Below the pieces are notes generated by a model. That model saw nothing but the letters and a program-made list of their open reading frames with translations, was not told where the DNA came from and did no database searches. 64,000 nt of DNA from Pseudomonas brassicacearum (GTDB lineage Bacteria; Pseudomonadota; Gammaproteobacteria; Pseudomonadales; Pseudomonadaceae), in NCBI RefSeq assembly GCF_009601685.2, contig NZ_CP045701.2, positions 3,100,001-3,164,000 on the forward strand. The letters run 5' to 3'. Made by a program: the position numbers and the translations under genes. Shown piece after piece: positions 28,219-38,016 of this stretch (its first letter is position 1; the number at the start of each line of letters is the position of its first letter).

Positions 28219-29221
28219 CAAGTGTCTCCTCGTAGGGTTGAGTACTTTCGCCCGGTCGGATATGGCAGGGCAGGCAATGGGAAACCGGTGGGGCGCCGGC
28301 GATCTGCGCCAGCAGTTGGTCGATCACGGTGCAGGCCAGGGCCTCGATGGGCTGAACGACGCTGCACAGCGTCGGGTGCATCTGGGTGCCGAGGGCGATG
28401 CCGTCAAAGCCAATGACCGAAAGTTGCTGGGGGACGTGCCAGCCGTTGCGACGTAGTTGTGCAATCAGGCTGATTGCCAACAGGTCGTTGGAACAAACCA
28501 GCGCACTGAGGGCTTGCGGGCCTTGCAGCAATGGCGCGATGGCGGTGAAGTCGGCTTGGGTGTGGGCCGGCATTTCAATCACCGGCAGGCAGTCGAGACC
28601 GGCCTCACGCATGGCGTCGCAATAACCGGCGTAACGCAGGCGAGCACGGTCCGATTGCAGGGCAGGGCCGGCAACCATGCCAATGCGCCGATGCCCGGCC
28701 TCCAGCAGATAACGCGTGGCAAGGGCCATGCCGGCGCGGTTGTCCACCGACACGGCGCTGTAGTGCGGATTACCCGGCTGGTGATAGGCCAGCACGAAAG
28801 GTGTGTCCTCGTTGTCCAGGCTTTGCAGCACACGGTTGCTTTCGGCGTCGGTCACGGTGAGCACCAGGCCATCGACGCGCTGGCGCAACAACTCCTCCAC
28901 CACCACGCTTTCGCGCTCGCTGCTGTAGTCGGTCGTGGCCAGGAGCAGGTTATAGCCGCGCAAACGCGCCGCGTGTTCCATGGCCTGGAATTGTTCGGCG
29001 AACACTGGATTGAGCAGGTTAGGGACCACCACGCCGATCAGCTTGGTTACCTGCAGGCGCAGTTGGCGGCCAAGACGATTGGGCCGAAAACCCAGCTGGC
29101 GCGCCGCGGCGAACACCTGCTCGCGGGTGGCCGGACGCACCACTTCAGGGGAGGCAAAGGTGCGGGCCGCGGTGGCCCGCGAAACCCCTGCCAAACGTGC
29201 CACTTCTTTCAAATCAGTCAT
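28202..29221 (-). CDS. LacI-family transcriptional regulator
   Basis: 339 aa. Helix-turn-helix at residues 3-23 (LKEVARLAGVSRATAARTF), hinge helix about 45-58, then a periplasmic-binding-protein-like effector domain (IGVVVPNLLNPVF through IGFDGIALG). It is the first gene of the transporter operon, and should bind the palindrome at 29233-29246 just upstream and so regulate both itself and the transporter. ATG at 29221 preferred; a GTG two codons earlier is in frame. Confidence 0.92.
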   Translation of the reverse strand: MTDLKEVARLAGVSRATAARTFASPEVVRPATREQVFAAARQLGFRPNRLGRQLRLQVTKLIGVVVPNLLNPVFAEQFQAMEHAARLRGYNLLLATTDYSSERESVVVEELLRQRVDGLVLTVTDAESNRVLQSLDNEDTPFVLAYHQPGNPHYSAVSVDNRAGMALATRYLLEAGHRRIGMVAGPALQSDRARLRYAGYCDAMREAGLDCLPVIEMPAHTQADFTAIAPLLQGPQALSALVCSNDLLAISLIAQLRRNGWHVPQQLSVIGFDGIALGTQMHPTLCSVVQPIEALACTVIDQLLAQIAGAPPVSHCLPCHIRPGESTQPYEETLDDPLQ

Positions 29222-29232
29222 TGTCACTCGCT

Positions 29233-29246
29233 TGAGATCGATCTCA
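29233..29246. promoter_or_regulatory. Putative LacI-family operator
   Basis: TGAGATCGATCTCA is a perfect 14-bp palindrome with the central CG typical of LacI/GalR operators. It lies 12 bases before the LacI start, where bound protein would block its own transcription and the whole operon. I saw no other copy next to the transporter genes, consistent with one promoter. Confidence 0.6.
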
Positions 29247-29357
29247 TTGGCGAGGACATTACTCAGGGCTTATGGCGTTTTGGCGACGCAGTGATGACGA
29301 TTTGATGTCAGTTGCTGATGTCTATCGTTGAGGGGTATCCAGGGTGCATACGCATAC

Positions 29358-30566
29358 TCAGCGCATGCCCGCGGTAAAACCGTACTGCCTGGCGGACCAC
29401 ACCACCGCCAACGTCAGCAGCAACAGAGCGACCAGCACAGGCGCGAACGCAACGACACCCAGGTGATCGAGCAGGACGCCCCCCACGATCCCGCCGCCGG
29501 CGATGGCGACGTTCCAGGCCGTGACCAACATCGACTGGGCGAGATCCGCTGCCTCTGCGGCCGTCTTGGCGATTGCCGTCTGGAACAACGTCCCGGCTCC
29601 TCCAAAAGCGATTCCCCAGGCCGCCACCGCGATGTAGGTCGCGGCGGGACTGTCGCTCATGGCACCTAGCGTCAGTGCCGAGATTGCGAACAGCGCCGTG
29701 CTGGCAAGGGTCAATGCCCGTAGATGGCGATCGATCAGCACGCCGACAACCCAGATGCCCAGCAGCGATGCGACCCCGAAGACCAGCAGAACCAGGTCGG
29801 TCCGCTCGCCCAGGCCCGCCGCCATCAGGAACGGCGCGATATAGGTAAAAAGGATGTTGTGCGCCAGGACAAAGGCCAACACCACGAACAACACCGAGCG
29901 AACGCCCGGCAGGGTGAAGACCTGGCCCAAGGCAAGGCGTTTGCCGGTGGTTTGCCCAGGAAAGTCAGGCACCTTGAGTCGTACCCAGACCATCAGGGCG
30001 ACGGCGAACAAGCTCATGATGGCGAAGCTCATCCGCCAACCGATCAAGTTACCGAGCAAGGTGCCGGCCGGTACGCCCAGGGATAGCGCCAAGGGTGCGC
30101 CAACCATGGCAATCGCAATCGCCCGACCTTTCTGGCTCTCGGGCACCATGCGGGCGGCATAACCGGCCAACAACGCCCAGAGCAGCCCGGCCGATACGCC
30201 CCCCAGCAAGCGTGCAACGATCGTCAAGCCGTAATGGGACGAAAGCGTCGTGACCGTATTGGCAACGGCAAAACCGGCAATGGCCAGCAGCAAGAGCGAC
30301 CGGCGCCGCATGCCTTGGGTCGCGGCCGTCAAGGGAATGGCCGCCAGCAAGGAACCTATCGCGTAGACCGTGACCAACTGGCCGGCGAGGGCTTCGGAGA
30401 TCGCCAGCCCTTCGCTGATCTGTGAGAGAAGGCCGGCGGGCAAGGCTTCGGTGAGAATGGTCACGAACGCCGCCAGTGCGAGGGCAAACAGTGATCCGAT
30501 GGGCAGCGGTGCAGTGTCTTGAACGACCTCGGCATCGGCGTTGATATGGGTATTGGCAATCGTCAT
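29358..30566 (-). CDS. MFS transporter, DHA1/AraJ-YdhP type
   Basis: 402 aa, about 12 membrane helices, with the motif-A-like loop GMRRRSLLLLAIA between helices 2 and 3 and the motif-C-like GAPLALSLGVPAG of drug:proton antiporters. Probably exports sugars or drugs. AGGTGAC precedes the ATG. It is divergent from the LysR gene, 152 bases away, which is the usual arrangement for a regulator and its target. Confidence 0.9.
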   Translation of the reverse strand: MTIANTHINADAEVVQDTAPLPIGSLFALALAAFVTILTEALPAGLLSQISEGLAISEALAGQLVTVYAIGSLLAAIPLTAATQGMRRRSLLLLAIAGFAVANTVTTLSSHYGLTIVARLLGGVSAGLLWALLAGYAARMVPESQKGRAIAIAMVGAPLALSLGVPAGTLLGNLIGWRMSFAIMSLFAVALMVWVRLKVPDFPGQTTGKRLALGQVFTLPGVRSVLFVVLAFVLAHNILFTYIAPFLMAAGLGERTDLVLLVFGVASLLGIWVVGVLIDRHLRALTLASTALFAISALTLGAMSDSPAATYIAVAAWGIAFGGAGTLFQTAIAKTAAEAADLAQSMLVTAWNVAIAGGGIVGGVLLDHLGVVAFAPVLVALLLLTLAVVWSARQYGFTAGMR

Positions 30567-30624
30567 GTGTCACCTGCTTGGAACGCTTCTGGCCCGCCGG
30601 ATAGCGGTGTCAGTCGCAGATTGA

Positions 30625-30649
30625 TAAGTGCCGACTACGGTAAGTGCCG
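30625..30649. promoter_or_regulatory. Direct repeat in the MFS-LysR divergent promoter region
   Basis: TAAGTGCCG occurs twice with starts 16 bases apart, between the divergent MFS and LysR genes. It could be a regulator contact, but is not a T-N11-A LysR box in an obvious form. Confidence 0.3.
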
Positions 30650-30718
30650 CTCCAAGACGAGACAAGAATGCTAGAGTGCGCAACACATCGGAAAAAATGT
30701 CCGCAATAGGAGCCTTGC

Positions 30719-31600
30719 GTGGAGTCACTGAGCGGGATTGATTTTTTTGTTCGCGCGGCCGAAACCCGCAGCTTTTCAGAGGCGGGCAGGGCGCTTGGCA
30801 TTTCGTCTTCGGCGGTGGGCAAAAGTGTGGCCCGGCTCGAGGAACGGCTGGGGGTGCGGTTGTTTCACCGCAGCACGCGCAGTATCACGTTGACGGCCGA
30901 AGGGACGCTTTTCCTCGAGCGTTGCCGGCGCATTCTCTGCGAAGTCGAAGCGGCCGAACTGGAACTGTCGGAAACCCGCAAAGCGCCGCGGGGCAAACTG
31001 CGCGTGAGTTTGCCCCTGGTTGCAGATCTGGTCATGCCGACGCTGATCGCCTTCATGCGCCGCTACCCCAGTATCGAACTGGACCTGGATTTCTCCGACA
31101 GATTGGTGGACATCATCGAGGAAGGTTTTGATGCGGTCATTCGCACTGGAGAACCGAACGACTCCCGGCTGATGTCCCGTCCATTGGGCACGTTCAAGCT
31201 CGTCGTGGTCGGTTCGCCCCGGTACTTCGCCGAACACGGCACGCCGCAGGTGCCGGCGGACCTGCTGCGCCATGCCTGCCTGCTATACAAGTTTCCCAGC
31301 ACTGGCAGGATGCAAGTCTGGCCGGTAAACGGCGATGGGGAGCCGGATCTCAACCTGCCGGCGACCCTGGTCTGCAACACCACCGAGGCGTTGCTGCACG
31401 TGGTGCATGACGCGCTGGGGATTGCCTGTGTGCCGGATTTCACCGTGCGCACTGCCATCGCCGCTGGCGAGCTGGTCACCGTCCTCGACGCGTTCAATCG
31501 GCATCAGAGCACTTTCCGCATGCTCTGGCCTTCAAGCAAGCACCTTGCGCCGAAGCTGCGGGTGTTCATTGATTTCATGAGCAGTGAATTGTTCAAGTGA
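30719..31600 (+). CDS. LysR-family transcriptional regulator
   Basis: 293 aa. Winged helix at residues 1-60 (FFVRAAETRSFSEAGRALGISSSAVGKSVARLEERLGVRLFHR), linker helix, then an effector-binding domain. The sequence fits the DsdC/AaeR-like clade that commonly controls adjacent MFS exporters or reductases. Starts with GTG, preceded by ATAGGAG. The likely target is the divergent MFS gene; the convergent SDR is a second possibility. Confidence 0.92.
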   Translation: MESLSGIDFFVRAAETRSFSEAGRALGISSSAVGKSVARLEERLGVRLFHRSTRSITLTAEGTLFLERCRRILCEVEAAELELSETRKAPRGKLRVSLPLVADLVMPTLIAFMRRYPSIELDLDFSDRLVDIIEEGFDAVIRTGEPNDSRLMSRPLGTFKLVVVGSPRYFAEHGTPQVPADLLRHACLLYKFPSTGRMQVWPVNGDGEPDLNLPATLVCNTTEALLHVVHDALGIACVPDFTVRTAIAAGELVTVLDAFNRHQSTFRMLWPSSKHLAPKLRVFIDFMSSELFK

Positions 31601-31643
31601 CTCATCGGCGATACGTTCCAACCCCTGAGGGAGCCTGTTCAGA

Positions 31644-32423
31644 TCAAGGGGCCTTGTTCTCGACCAGGCAGTTCCCACCATCCACCACAATGACTTCGCC
31701 CGTGAGGTAGCTCGCCTCTGAAGAGGCAAGGAAAGCCACCAGTGCAGCGACCTCTTCGGGACGTCCGGCGCGGCCCATCGGCGTGTAACCTGCTGCCTTG
31801 GCTTCCTCGGTAGTGGTCGATCCAGTGGTGATCCAGCCGGGAGCGACGCTGTTTACCGTGATCCCTTGCTGGGCGACTTCCAGCGCCAGGCTCATGCTCA
31901 TTCCGACCATCGCGGCCTTCGCGGCGCTGTAAGCCGCTTCACCGGGGTTACTGCAGCGGGTGCCGGTAGTGGAACTGATGTTGACGATGCGCCCGTAACG
32001 ACGCGCCCGCATGCCGGGCAGAACAGCCCGTGTAAGCAGAAAGGCCGTGGTCAGGTTTCGCGCCAGTGTCAGGTTCCAGGTGTGCAGATCCATGCTTGCC
32101 AAGTCGGAAAAAAACTCCGGGCTGCCTTGCATGGCCATGCCCGCATTGTTGACCAGGATATCGATCTGGCCCCAGAGGGACTCTGCCCACGCCATGAACT
32201 CACGAACCTGGCTTTCATCGGTAAGATCGAGGGCCCGGCCTTCGACTTCGAACCCTTCGGCGCGCAGTTCTGCGACGCGCTCGAGGATGCGCGCACTGCT
32301 GGCGGTGACGATCAGTCTGGCACCTGCAGTACCCAGTCTGCGCGCGATCGCCATGCCGATTCCGATCTCACTTCCGACCCCACTGACAAGGGCCACGGGG
32401 TTCTGTCCGGTTGGGTTTGGCAT
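31644..32423 (-). CDS. SDR-family oxidoreductase
   Basis: 259 aa. N-terminal VALVSGVGSEIGIG is a slightly altered glycine loop (about 10-23), followed by VNNAGMAM, ISSTTGTR and the catalytic YSAAK. C-terminal VVDGGNCL. Start at 32423 with GGAGG eight bases ahead, ruling out the longer frame. Convergent with LysR. Close to FabG-like reductases; substrate unknown. Confidence 0.9.
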   Translation of the reverse strand: MPNPTGQNPVALVSGVGSEIGIGMAIARRLGTAGARLIVTASSARILERVAELRAEGFEVEGRALDLTDESQVREFMAWAESLWGQIDILVNNAGMAMQGSPEFFSDLASMDLHTWNLTLARNLTTAFLLTRAVLPGMRARRYGRIVNISSTTGTRCSNPGEAAYSAAKAAMVGMSMSLALEVAQQGITVNSVAPGWITTGSTTTEEAKAAGYTPMGRAGRPEEVAALVAFLASSEASYLTGEVIVVDGGNCLVENKAP

Positions 32424-32580
32424 GGTGCCTCCAGAGGTTGTAAGTGACTGCCAGGTGTCCAATCTCTATACATACACCCTGATCAATCCCTGAATGCCGC
32501 CGTCATTTCCAACAAGGAGAGCAGCCAGGACAATGTATCTGAACGAACCCAAAAGGCAGGCACCCAGCGCACGTCGAGGC

Positions 32581-35500
32581 TCACGGCGCCGTTTGCTCCT
32601 GATAACCCTTGCGTAGTTTTTCCGCGATCAGCTTTTCAGCTTCCCGCAGTGCACGTTCGGGGCTCTCCAGAGACTTGATCAGGGTCTGGCCCTTGGTCCC
32701 CATGCGGCCAAAGTTGACCACCACATCCGTCGCCGTGACGCCGATGCGCCAGAACTTGTTGGAGTTGCCTTCACCAAAGGTGAACTCACGCATTGGGGTT
32801 GCCGGTTCAGCGACAGGCTCCGCTGGCGGTTCGGTGTCGACGCTTTCCACTTCCGGCTCCGGCTCCAACAACACAGGCGCCTCTTCACCACGAAGCAGGG
32901 CTTCGATCCGGTTCAGCACCTCTTCACGATCCCGCAGCCAGTCATGGCTGAGTACGTCGATGATCTTCCAGCCAAAACTGCGCAGCACGGTCGGCCGGAA
33001 CACATAACGTTCGCGCACGTTCGCCGTCGCCGACGTGTCGCTATCGAGCAGGATACCGAGGCTGAAGTGTTCGCCGCTGGCATCGCTGATCGCCAGGTCG
33101 CAGCGGAATTGCGAACGCCCGACAGACTCCTGTACCTCGTGCCCGCGTTTGCGCAGGGCGCTGGCCAGGGCGGCGCGCAGGCTGTCCTTGGGCAGGGTGA
33201 CGGTAAAGGACTGCTTGGCCCCCGGATTGAGGTTGGCCAGGATGCCCTGGGAGCGCGGCGCGTCACCGTTGGCGCTGGCCTGGGCAAATTGCAGGAAGGC
33301 ACGAAGGGCCGCGGCACCGTCATTGTGGGTGTTGGTGATGGCATCGGCCTCGATGCTGGAAATGATCGCCATGCGTTTGCGCGCGCGGCTGAAAATCACG
33401 TTGAGGCGTTTTTCCCCGCCGCGCTGATTGATCGGGCCGAAATTCATCAGCATTTTGCCGTTCGGCCCTGGCGCATAGCAGATGCTCAGGATGATCACGT
33501 CACGTTCGTCACCCTGGACGTTTTCCAGGTTCTTGACGAACAGGCCGTTGAATTGCCCGGCGTCTTCACGCACGTATTCGCGCTCAAGGCGCGTGGCGAA
33601 GGCCGGGTCACTGGCCGCAAGGTTCTCCAGCGCCTGTTCTATTTCCCCTTGCTGCGCTTCGGAAAACGCCACGATGCCCAGGCTCAGGCCTGTCTCGCGT
33701 TGCAGCAATTCACGCACCAAGTTGGCGATGTAACGCGCCTCGGCCACGTTGCTGCGGCTGAGGTACACGCCATCGCGCATTTTCAGGAAGCTGATAGGGT
33801 TGTCGAGCAAGGTATCGGCGCCCTGGATGACCGCCTGTTCATCGGTGGAGTCCAGCGGTCCGTTGGCCGGGGCCGGGCGCTCGATCCGGCGGTCGGGGAT
33901 CGTGATCAGTCGCCCTTCATAGAAGGCCGCGTTGGAAAAACTGATCAACGCTTCGTGCCGACTGCGGTAGTGCCAGGCCAGCAGGGTGGCCGGTAGATTG
34001 CGTGCGGCCTGGCTCAGCAGGCTGTCGGCGTCGAGGTTGATCTCGATCTGTTCGCCGTCCTCCATGGCAATCAACTCATTGTCGTCCTGGTCGCCGCCAC
34101 TGGAGAAGAAGTTGGTCGGTGGCAATTGCATCTCATCGCCCACCACAATTACCTGCTGCGCGCGGCTCAGGGCGGGCACGGCTTCCTCGCTGGGGATTTG
34201 GCTGGCTTCGTCGAAGATCACCACGTCGAACAGGTCCGGGGCCAGGGGCAGGGTGTCGGACACCGACAACGGGCTCATCAGCCAGATGGGCTTGAGGTCA
34301 TTGATCACCCGGCCACTGTCGCCGCTAGCCAGTTCGCGGATGGAGCGATAACGCATGCTCTTGCCCAACTCGTGCTCCAGCTCGCGGCGGCCTTTGGCAT
34401 AGGCTTTCTTGAACTCACGGGCCGCGGCATCCAGTTGGGTCACCGACATGGCCGACTGCTTCACATGGTCGAGGAAACGCTGCTGCAACGTGGCGCTGAG
34501 GACATGGGCATTGTGTTTGAGCAGGCTGTTTTCGGCCTGGCTGACCTGGTGGGTCGCCAGGCTCAAGGCCGCGCCGTCGAAGCGGGCCAGTTGCGGGTTG
34601 GCGCGATACAGGCGGGTCAGGTTCTCCTGGGCAACCAAGGCATCAAGCGATCGCTGCACCAGGGCGTGCTGTTGCAAGGCCTGCAGACAGACCGGATCGG
34701 CCTGATGCAGTTCATTGAGCAACGGCAGGCTATCGGGCAGTTCGTCGAGTTCTTCGCGCAGGTCGCGCAGATACTCGGCCAGCGTCCCCAGGCTCGCTGC
34801 CGGCTCGAACACGCAGTACTGACCGACGAGTTGTGCCAGGCGCGCCACCGGCTGACGCAGGTTGGCCTCCTGGCGTACAGCGGGCAAGGCTTCAGGGCTG
34901 CGGCGCATGCGTTCGATCCATTGACGCAACAGGGGCGAAGTGTTCAGTTGTTGCAGCAAGGCGTGCAGATTTTGCACAAAGACGTCGACGTCTTGCACGC
35001 CATAGAAACCTTGCAGGCGCTGTTGCTCGACCTGTAGCTGGGCATTGACCACGTGTTCGCCAGCAAGGTTGTCGAGCACGCTGCGATAACTTGGGCGTAT
35101 GGCGTGTTGACTGAAGTCATAGCGCCGTTGCAGTTCGCTACGCAGTCGCCACCAGGCCGGTTGCAGCCAACGCAGCAGCGACCCTTCCAGGCGTTGCACC
35201 AGCGCTCGGGCCGCTTGGGTATCTTGCACGTCGAGCTTGTCGCGCCAGTGGCGGTTCGTCTCGCGGATGCTGTGTTGCTGCTCGGTCAGCGCCTGCAAGG
35301 CGGCGTGTTCAGCCTGCAGTGCCAGGGAGCCCGGTGAACCGGGTTCCAGCAGGTCGAGGTGGGAGGCGAGGTTGGAGCCGGTCATTTGCTCGGCCGCCAG
35401 GGTCAGGACCTGTGCATCAACCAGGCCCGTGTCACTGGACAACAGGCTCGACGACGACTCCAGCAGTGGCTCGACGCTGTCCATCAGTCCGCTGGCTTCA

Positions 35501-38016
35501 TCCAGGAATGCCTTGAGCTGGCCATAGGCATGTTCGTGGGTGATGACGCTTGAGGCCAGGCGACTGAAAGGGTGGCGCGCAAAACTGTCGAGGCCGAAGC
35601 GCTCGGTCATGGCTTGGTACAGCCGCCCGGTCAGTTCGCTTTGTGACTGCCAACGACGCCATTCAGGCAGGCGCTCCAGGGCTTCGGGGGGCAGTTTTGC
35701 AGCAGCGCCGGGCAGTTCGATCAAGTGCCGCACCAGCTCGCGCACTGAACACGCCAGGGTTTGCGGAACCGCGGCCATGGCCTGCTCGAAGCGCTCGATC
35801 AGGTCCAACTGTTGAGTCATGGTAGCGAGGGCGGCGCTGCGTCTTGCTTGCAGTTGTGATGACTGGGCATCGCCAGCGATCCAGCGCTCATAACATTCGC
35901 GCAGGTTGCCAACGAAGGCTTTCTTGTCGCTCTGGGAGTCGTGGATCAGGCAGCACAGTTCACCCAGTTCACTCTGTTGCAAGCGATGGAACACCACGTC
36001 CAGCGCCGCACGTTTTTCGCAAACAAACAGCACCCGCAGGCCGCGGCCGGCGTAATCGGCGATCAGGTTGGTGATGGTCTGGGACTTGCCGGTGCCCGGC
36101 GGCCCTTGAATGATAAAGTTGCGCCCGGTTCGCGCCAGACTGACGGCGGCGTTCTGCGTGGCATCGCCGGCGACGACGTTCCATTGCTCCGGCAGCGGGA
36201 TCGGGTCTGGCGCCTGGACTTCGATCTCCCGGGGTTCGATCGAGAACATCCGGTCGAACGCTTCGTTCTGGGCCGGTTCCTCGATCAATTGCGCGTAGTC
36301 GCGTACCAGCGACATTTTGCGGTAGTTGAAATTCGCCAGGGTGACCTGGGTCAGGTCGATATCCCAGGCGTAACGATGCCCTTGGTCCTGGGGCAGGGCG
36401 AAGGTGCTGCTTTCGGTGCTGCTCGCCACTATTTGCGGGTGCTGGGTGCGCACCGCAGGCTTGGCGCCGACGGCACTGCGCAGGGGCAAATCGCTGGGCA
36501 GGACCTTTTCCCGGAACAACTGCAGGCCTAGCGGGCGATAGTCCTCGCGGTCGTAGCTGAAGTCTGGTTTCACCGGCGGCATGGCTGAGCGCTGGCGGGC
36601 GCGGCGGCGCTGGAAGTGGTGCAGGTGCTGGACCGCTTTCTGATGGATCAGCTCGATTTGCGGTTTGCTTTGCAGACGCAGTTCGACGCCCGGCTCAGTC
36701 AGTTTGATCTGCCGGGCGATGTCGGCGTGAATGGTTTCCAGGGACGTCGTCTGCAGGTCCACGGTTTCCGGTAGCTGGATGTCGTAGAGCTGGCGCAGTT
36801 GGTGACGCAGCACAGGATTGAACTCGGCCTCGGTCTCATCGCACTTGAGCACAAACTGGTCGCGCACGCCCTTTTTCCGGCTCAGCTCCACCGATAGCCA
36901 CAGCAGCGGCGTGACGATGCGTTCATCCGGCGTGTCCTTGAGGTTATGCCAGCGCATAAACGCCACCACCAGGCGCAGGTTGCTGAAACCAAACTCGGCA
37001 CGGTCGCGACGGGTTTCCTGAATGATGCGTTCCAGGGACGTCTGCAACCATGCCTGATCTTCAAAGCGCAGCCATTGCTGCAAGCCTACGGGGTTGCCGC
37101 TCAGCACCTGCTCGGAAAAGCCGCCAAAGCTCGCTTGCCAGGTGCACAACGCTTCCGGGCGGATACTTTCGATGCGCATCACCAGCGGCACGCTCGCCAC
37201 GGTGAGGTTGATGTTGGCCTGGGTGGGACGGAAGTACAGCAGGCGATTGCGCCGGGACAGGTCGAACAGCCGATTGCGCAGGTGCTCCAGCACCACGGTA
37301 CGTCGAGAGGCCGGGCCTTCGGCCTCAGCCAGCACCCGCTCAACGTCGAGGCTGGCCGGTTGTTCGCGCCAAGTTTCCAGGCGCCGCGCCAGTGAGCCGA
37401 CGTCGGTGGCACGCTCGTGGCGATTGAGCTCGGTCATCTCATTGATGAGGTTCGCCAGCACTGGGTTGAGCCGGCCGTTGAGCTGGAACAGGTTGCGTCG
37501 ATGCCGGGCAAAGGATTTGAGGTCGTCGAGGTCGGCGAAATCCAGGCCGCAGGCCAGGCACGCGAGCAACTGACCCAACTGGAAGATGTCGGTGATTTCG
37601 TCGTGATGACCCAGGCTGTGTTCCCAGCTGTGCAGCTCGGTGAGAAACACGGGATGGTCGATGGTCTGGTGCGGATCTTCCTGGACCTGCAAATCGGCAA
37701 TCGCCACGCCGTCTTTCGAATCGCGGGTCAACCGCACATTGCCGATGATGTTCAGCGCCGATTCCGGGTTGGGCTGCACCTGCTTGATGGCTTCCAGCGC
37801 CAGGCGCGGCGACAGGCCTTCAGGGTTGCGCAGTTGCAAGGTGCGCTCGGACCCCTGGATGACGTCGAGGTAACCCAAATGGGCCACACGGCCGAGTTCA
37901 TGCAGTTGGGCCACTTGCCGCAGCAGCGGCAGCATCAGGAACAGCACATCATCGATCGGCACCGCAGCGCCGTCGTGGCTCAGGAGTAATTGCTTGAACG
38001 TTACTGGCTGATTCAT
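32581..38016 (-). CDS. DUF4011-SF1 helicase-nuclease-WGR protein (Hhe-like defence candidate)
   Basis: 1811 aa. Order: a kinase-like N-terminal region (about 1-200), DUF4011 (about 230-500), SF1 helicase with Walker A GPPGTGKSQT (about 636-645) and Walker B VIFDEASQIP (about 1263), a C-terminal helicase lobe ending in FSRARKRMA, a Vsr/MTES_1575-like nuclease fold (about 1605-1695, FRCDLAISD, GWKIIDVLSHDW), and a WGR domain (about 1735-1805, KFWRIGV...FGRMGTKGQT). DUF4011-helicase-Vsr-DUF3320 proteins are known phage-defence factors, which supports that reading here. In the nuclease fold the usual GIECDG appears as GILLDSD, so the catalytic Glu seems lost. ATG at 38016 overlaps the upstream stop (ATGA). 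Confidence 0.9.
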   Translation of the reverse strand: MNQPVTFKQLLLSHDGAAVPIDDVLFLMLPLLRQVAQLHELGRVAHLGYLDVIQGSERTLQLRNPEGLSPRLALEAIKQVQPNPESALNIIGNVRLTRDSKDGVAIADLQVQEDPHQTIDHPVFLTELHSWEHSLGHHDEITDIFQLGQLLACLACGLDFADLDDLKSFARHRRNLFQLNGRLNPVLANLINEMTELNRHERATDVGSLARRLETWREQPASLDVERVLAEAEGPASRRTVVLEHLRNRLFDLSRRNRLLYFRPTQANINLTVASVPLVMRIESIRPEALCTWQASFGGFSEQVLSGNPVGLQQWLRFEDQAWLQTSLERIIQETRRDRAEFGFSNLRLVVAFMRWHNLKDTPDERIVTPLLWLSVELSRKKGVRDQFVLKCDETEAEFNPVLRHQLRQLYDIQLPETVDLQTTSLETIHADIARQIKLTEPGVELRLQSKPQIELIHQKAVQHLHHFQRRRARQRSAMPPVKPDFSYDREDYRPLGLQLFREKVLPSDLPLRSAVGAKPAVRTQHPQIVASSTESSTFALPQDQGHRYAWDIDLTQVTLANFNYRKMSLVRDYAQLIEEPAQNEAFDRMFSIEPREIEVQAPDPIPLPEQWNVVAGDATQNAAVSLARTGRNFIIQGPPGTGKSQTITNLIADYAGRGLRVLFVCEKRAALDVVFHRLQQSELGELCCLIHDSQSDKKAFVGNLRECYERWIAGDAQSSQLQARRSAALATMTQQLDLIERFEQAMAAVPQTLACSVRELVRHLIELPGAAAKLPPEALERLPEWRRWQSQSELTGRLYQAMTERFGLDSFARHPFSRLASSVITHEHAYGQLKAFLDEASGLMDSVEPLLESSSSLLSSDTGLVDAQVLTLAAEQMTGSNLASHLDLLEPGSPGSLALQAEHAALQALTEQQHSIRETNRHWRDKLDVQDTQAARALVQRLEGSLLRWLQPAWWRLRSELQRRYDFSQHAIRPSYRSVLDNLAGEHVVNAQLQVEQQRLQGFYGVQDVDVFVQNLHALLQQLNTSPLLRQWIERMRRSPEALPAVRQEANLRQPVARLAQLVGQYCVFEPAASLGTLAEYLRDLREELDELPDSLPLLNELHQADPVCLQALQQHALVQRSLDALVAQENLTRLYRANPQLARFDGAALSLATHQVSQAENSLLKHNAHVLSATLQQRFLDHVKQSAMSVTQLDAAAREFKKAYAKGRRELEHELGKSMRYRSIRELASGDSGRVINDLKPIWLMSPLSVSDTLPLAPDLFDVVIFDEASQIPSEEAVPALSRAQQVIVVGDEMQLPPTNFFSSGGDQDDNELIAMEDGEQIEINLDADSLLSQAARNLPATLLAWHYRSRHEALISFSNAAFYEGRLITIPDRRIERPAPANGPLDSTDEQAVIQGADTLLDNPISFLKMRDGVYLSRSNVAEARYIANLVRELLQRETGLSLGIVAFSEAQQGEIEQALENLAASDPAFATRLEREYVREDAGQFNGLFVKNLENVQGDERDVIILSICYAPGPNGKMLMNFGPINQRGGEKRLNVIFSRARKRMAIISSIEADAITNTHNDGAAALRAFLQFAQASANGDAPRSQGILANLNPGAKQSFTVTLPKDSLRAALASALRKRGHEVQESVGRSQFRCDLAISDASGEHFSLGILLDSDTSATANVRERYVFRPTVLRSFGWKIIDVLSHDWLRDREEVLNRIEALLRGEEAPVLLEPEPEVESVDTEPPAEPVAEPATPMREFTFGEGNSNKFWRIGVTATDVVVNFGRMGTKGQTLIKSLESPERALREAEKLIAEKLRKGYQEQTAP

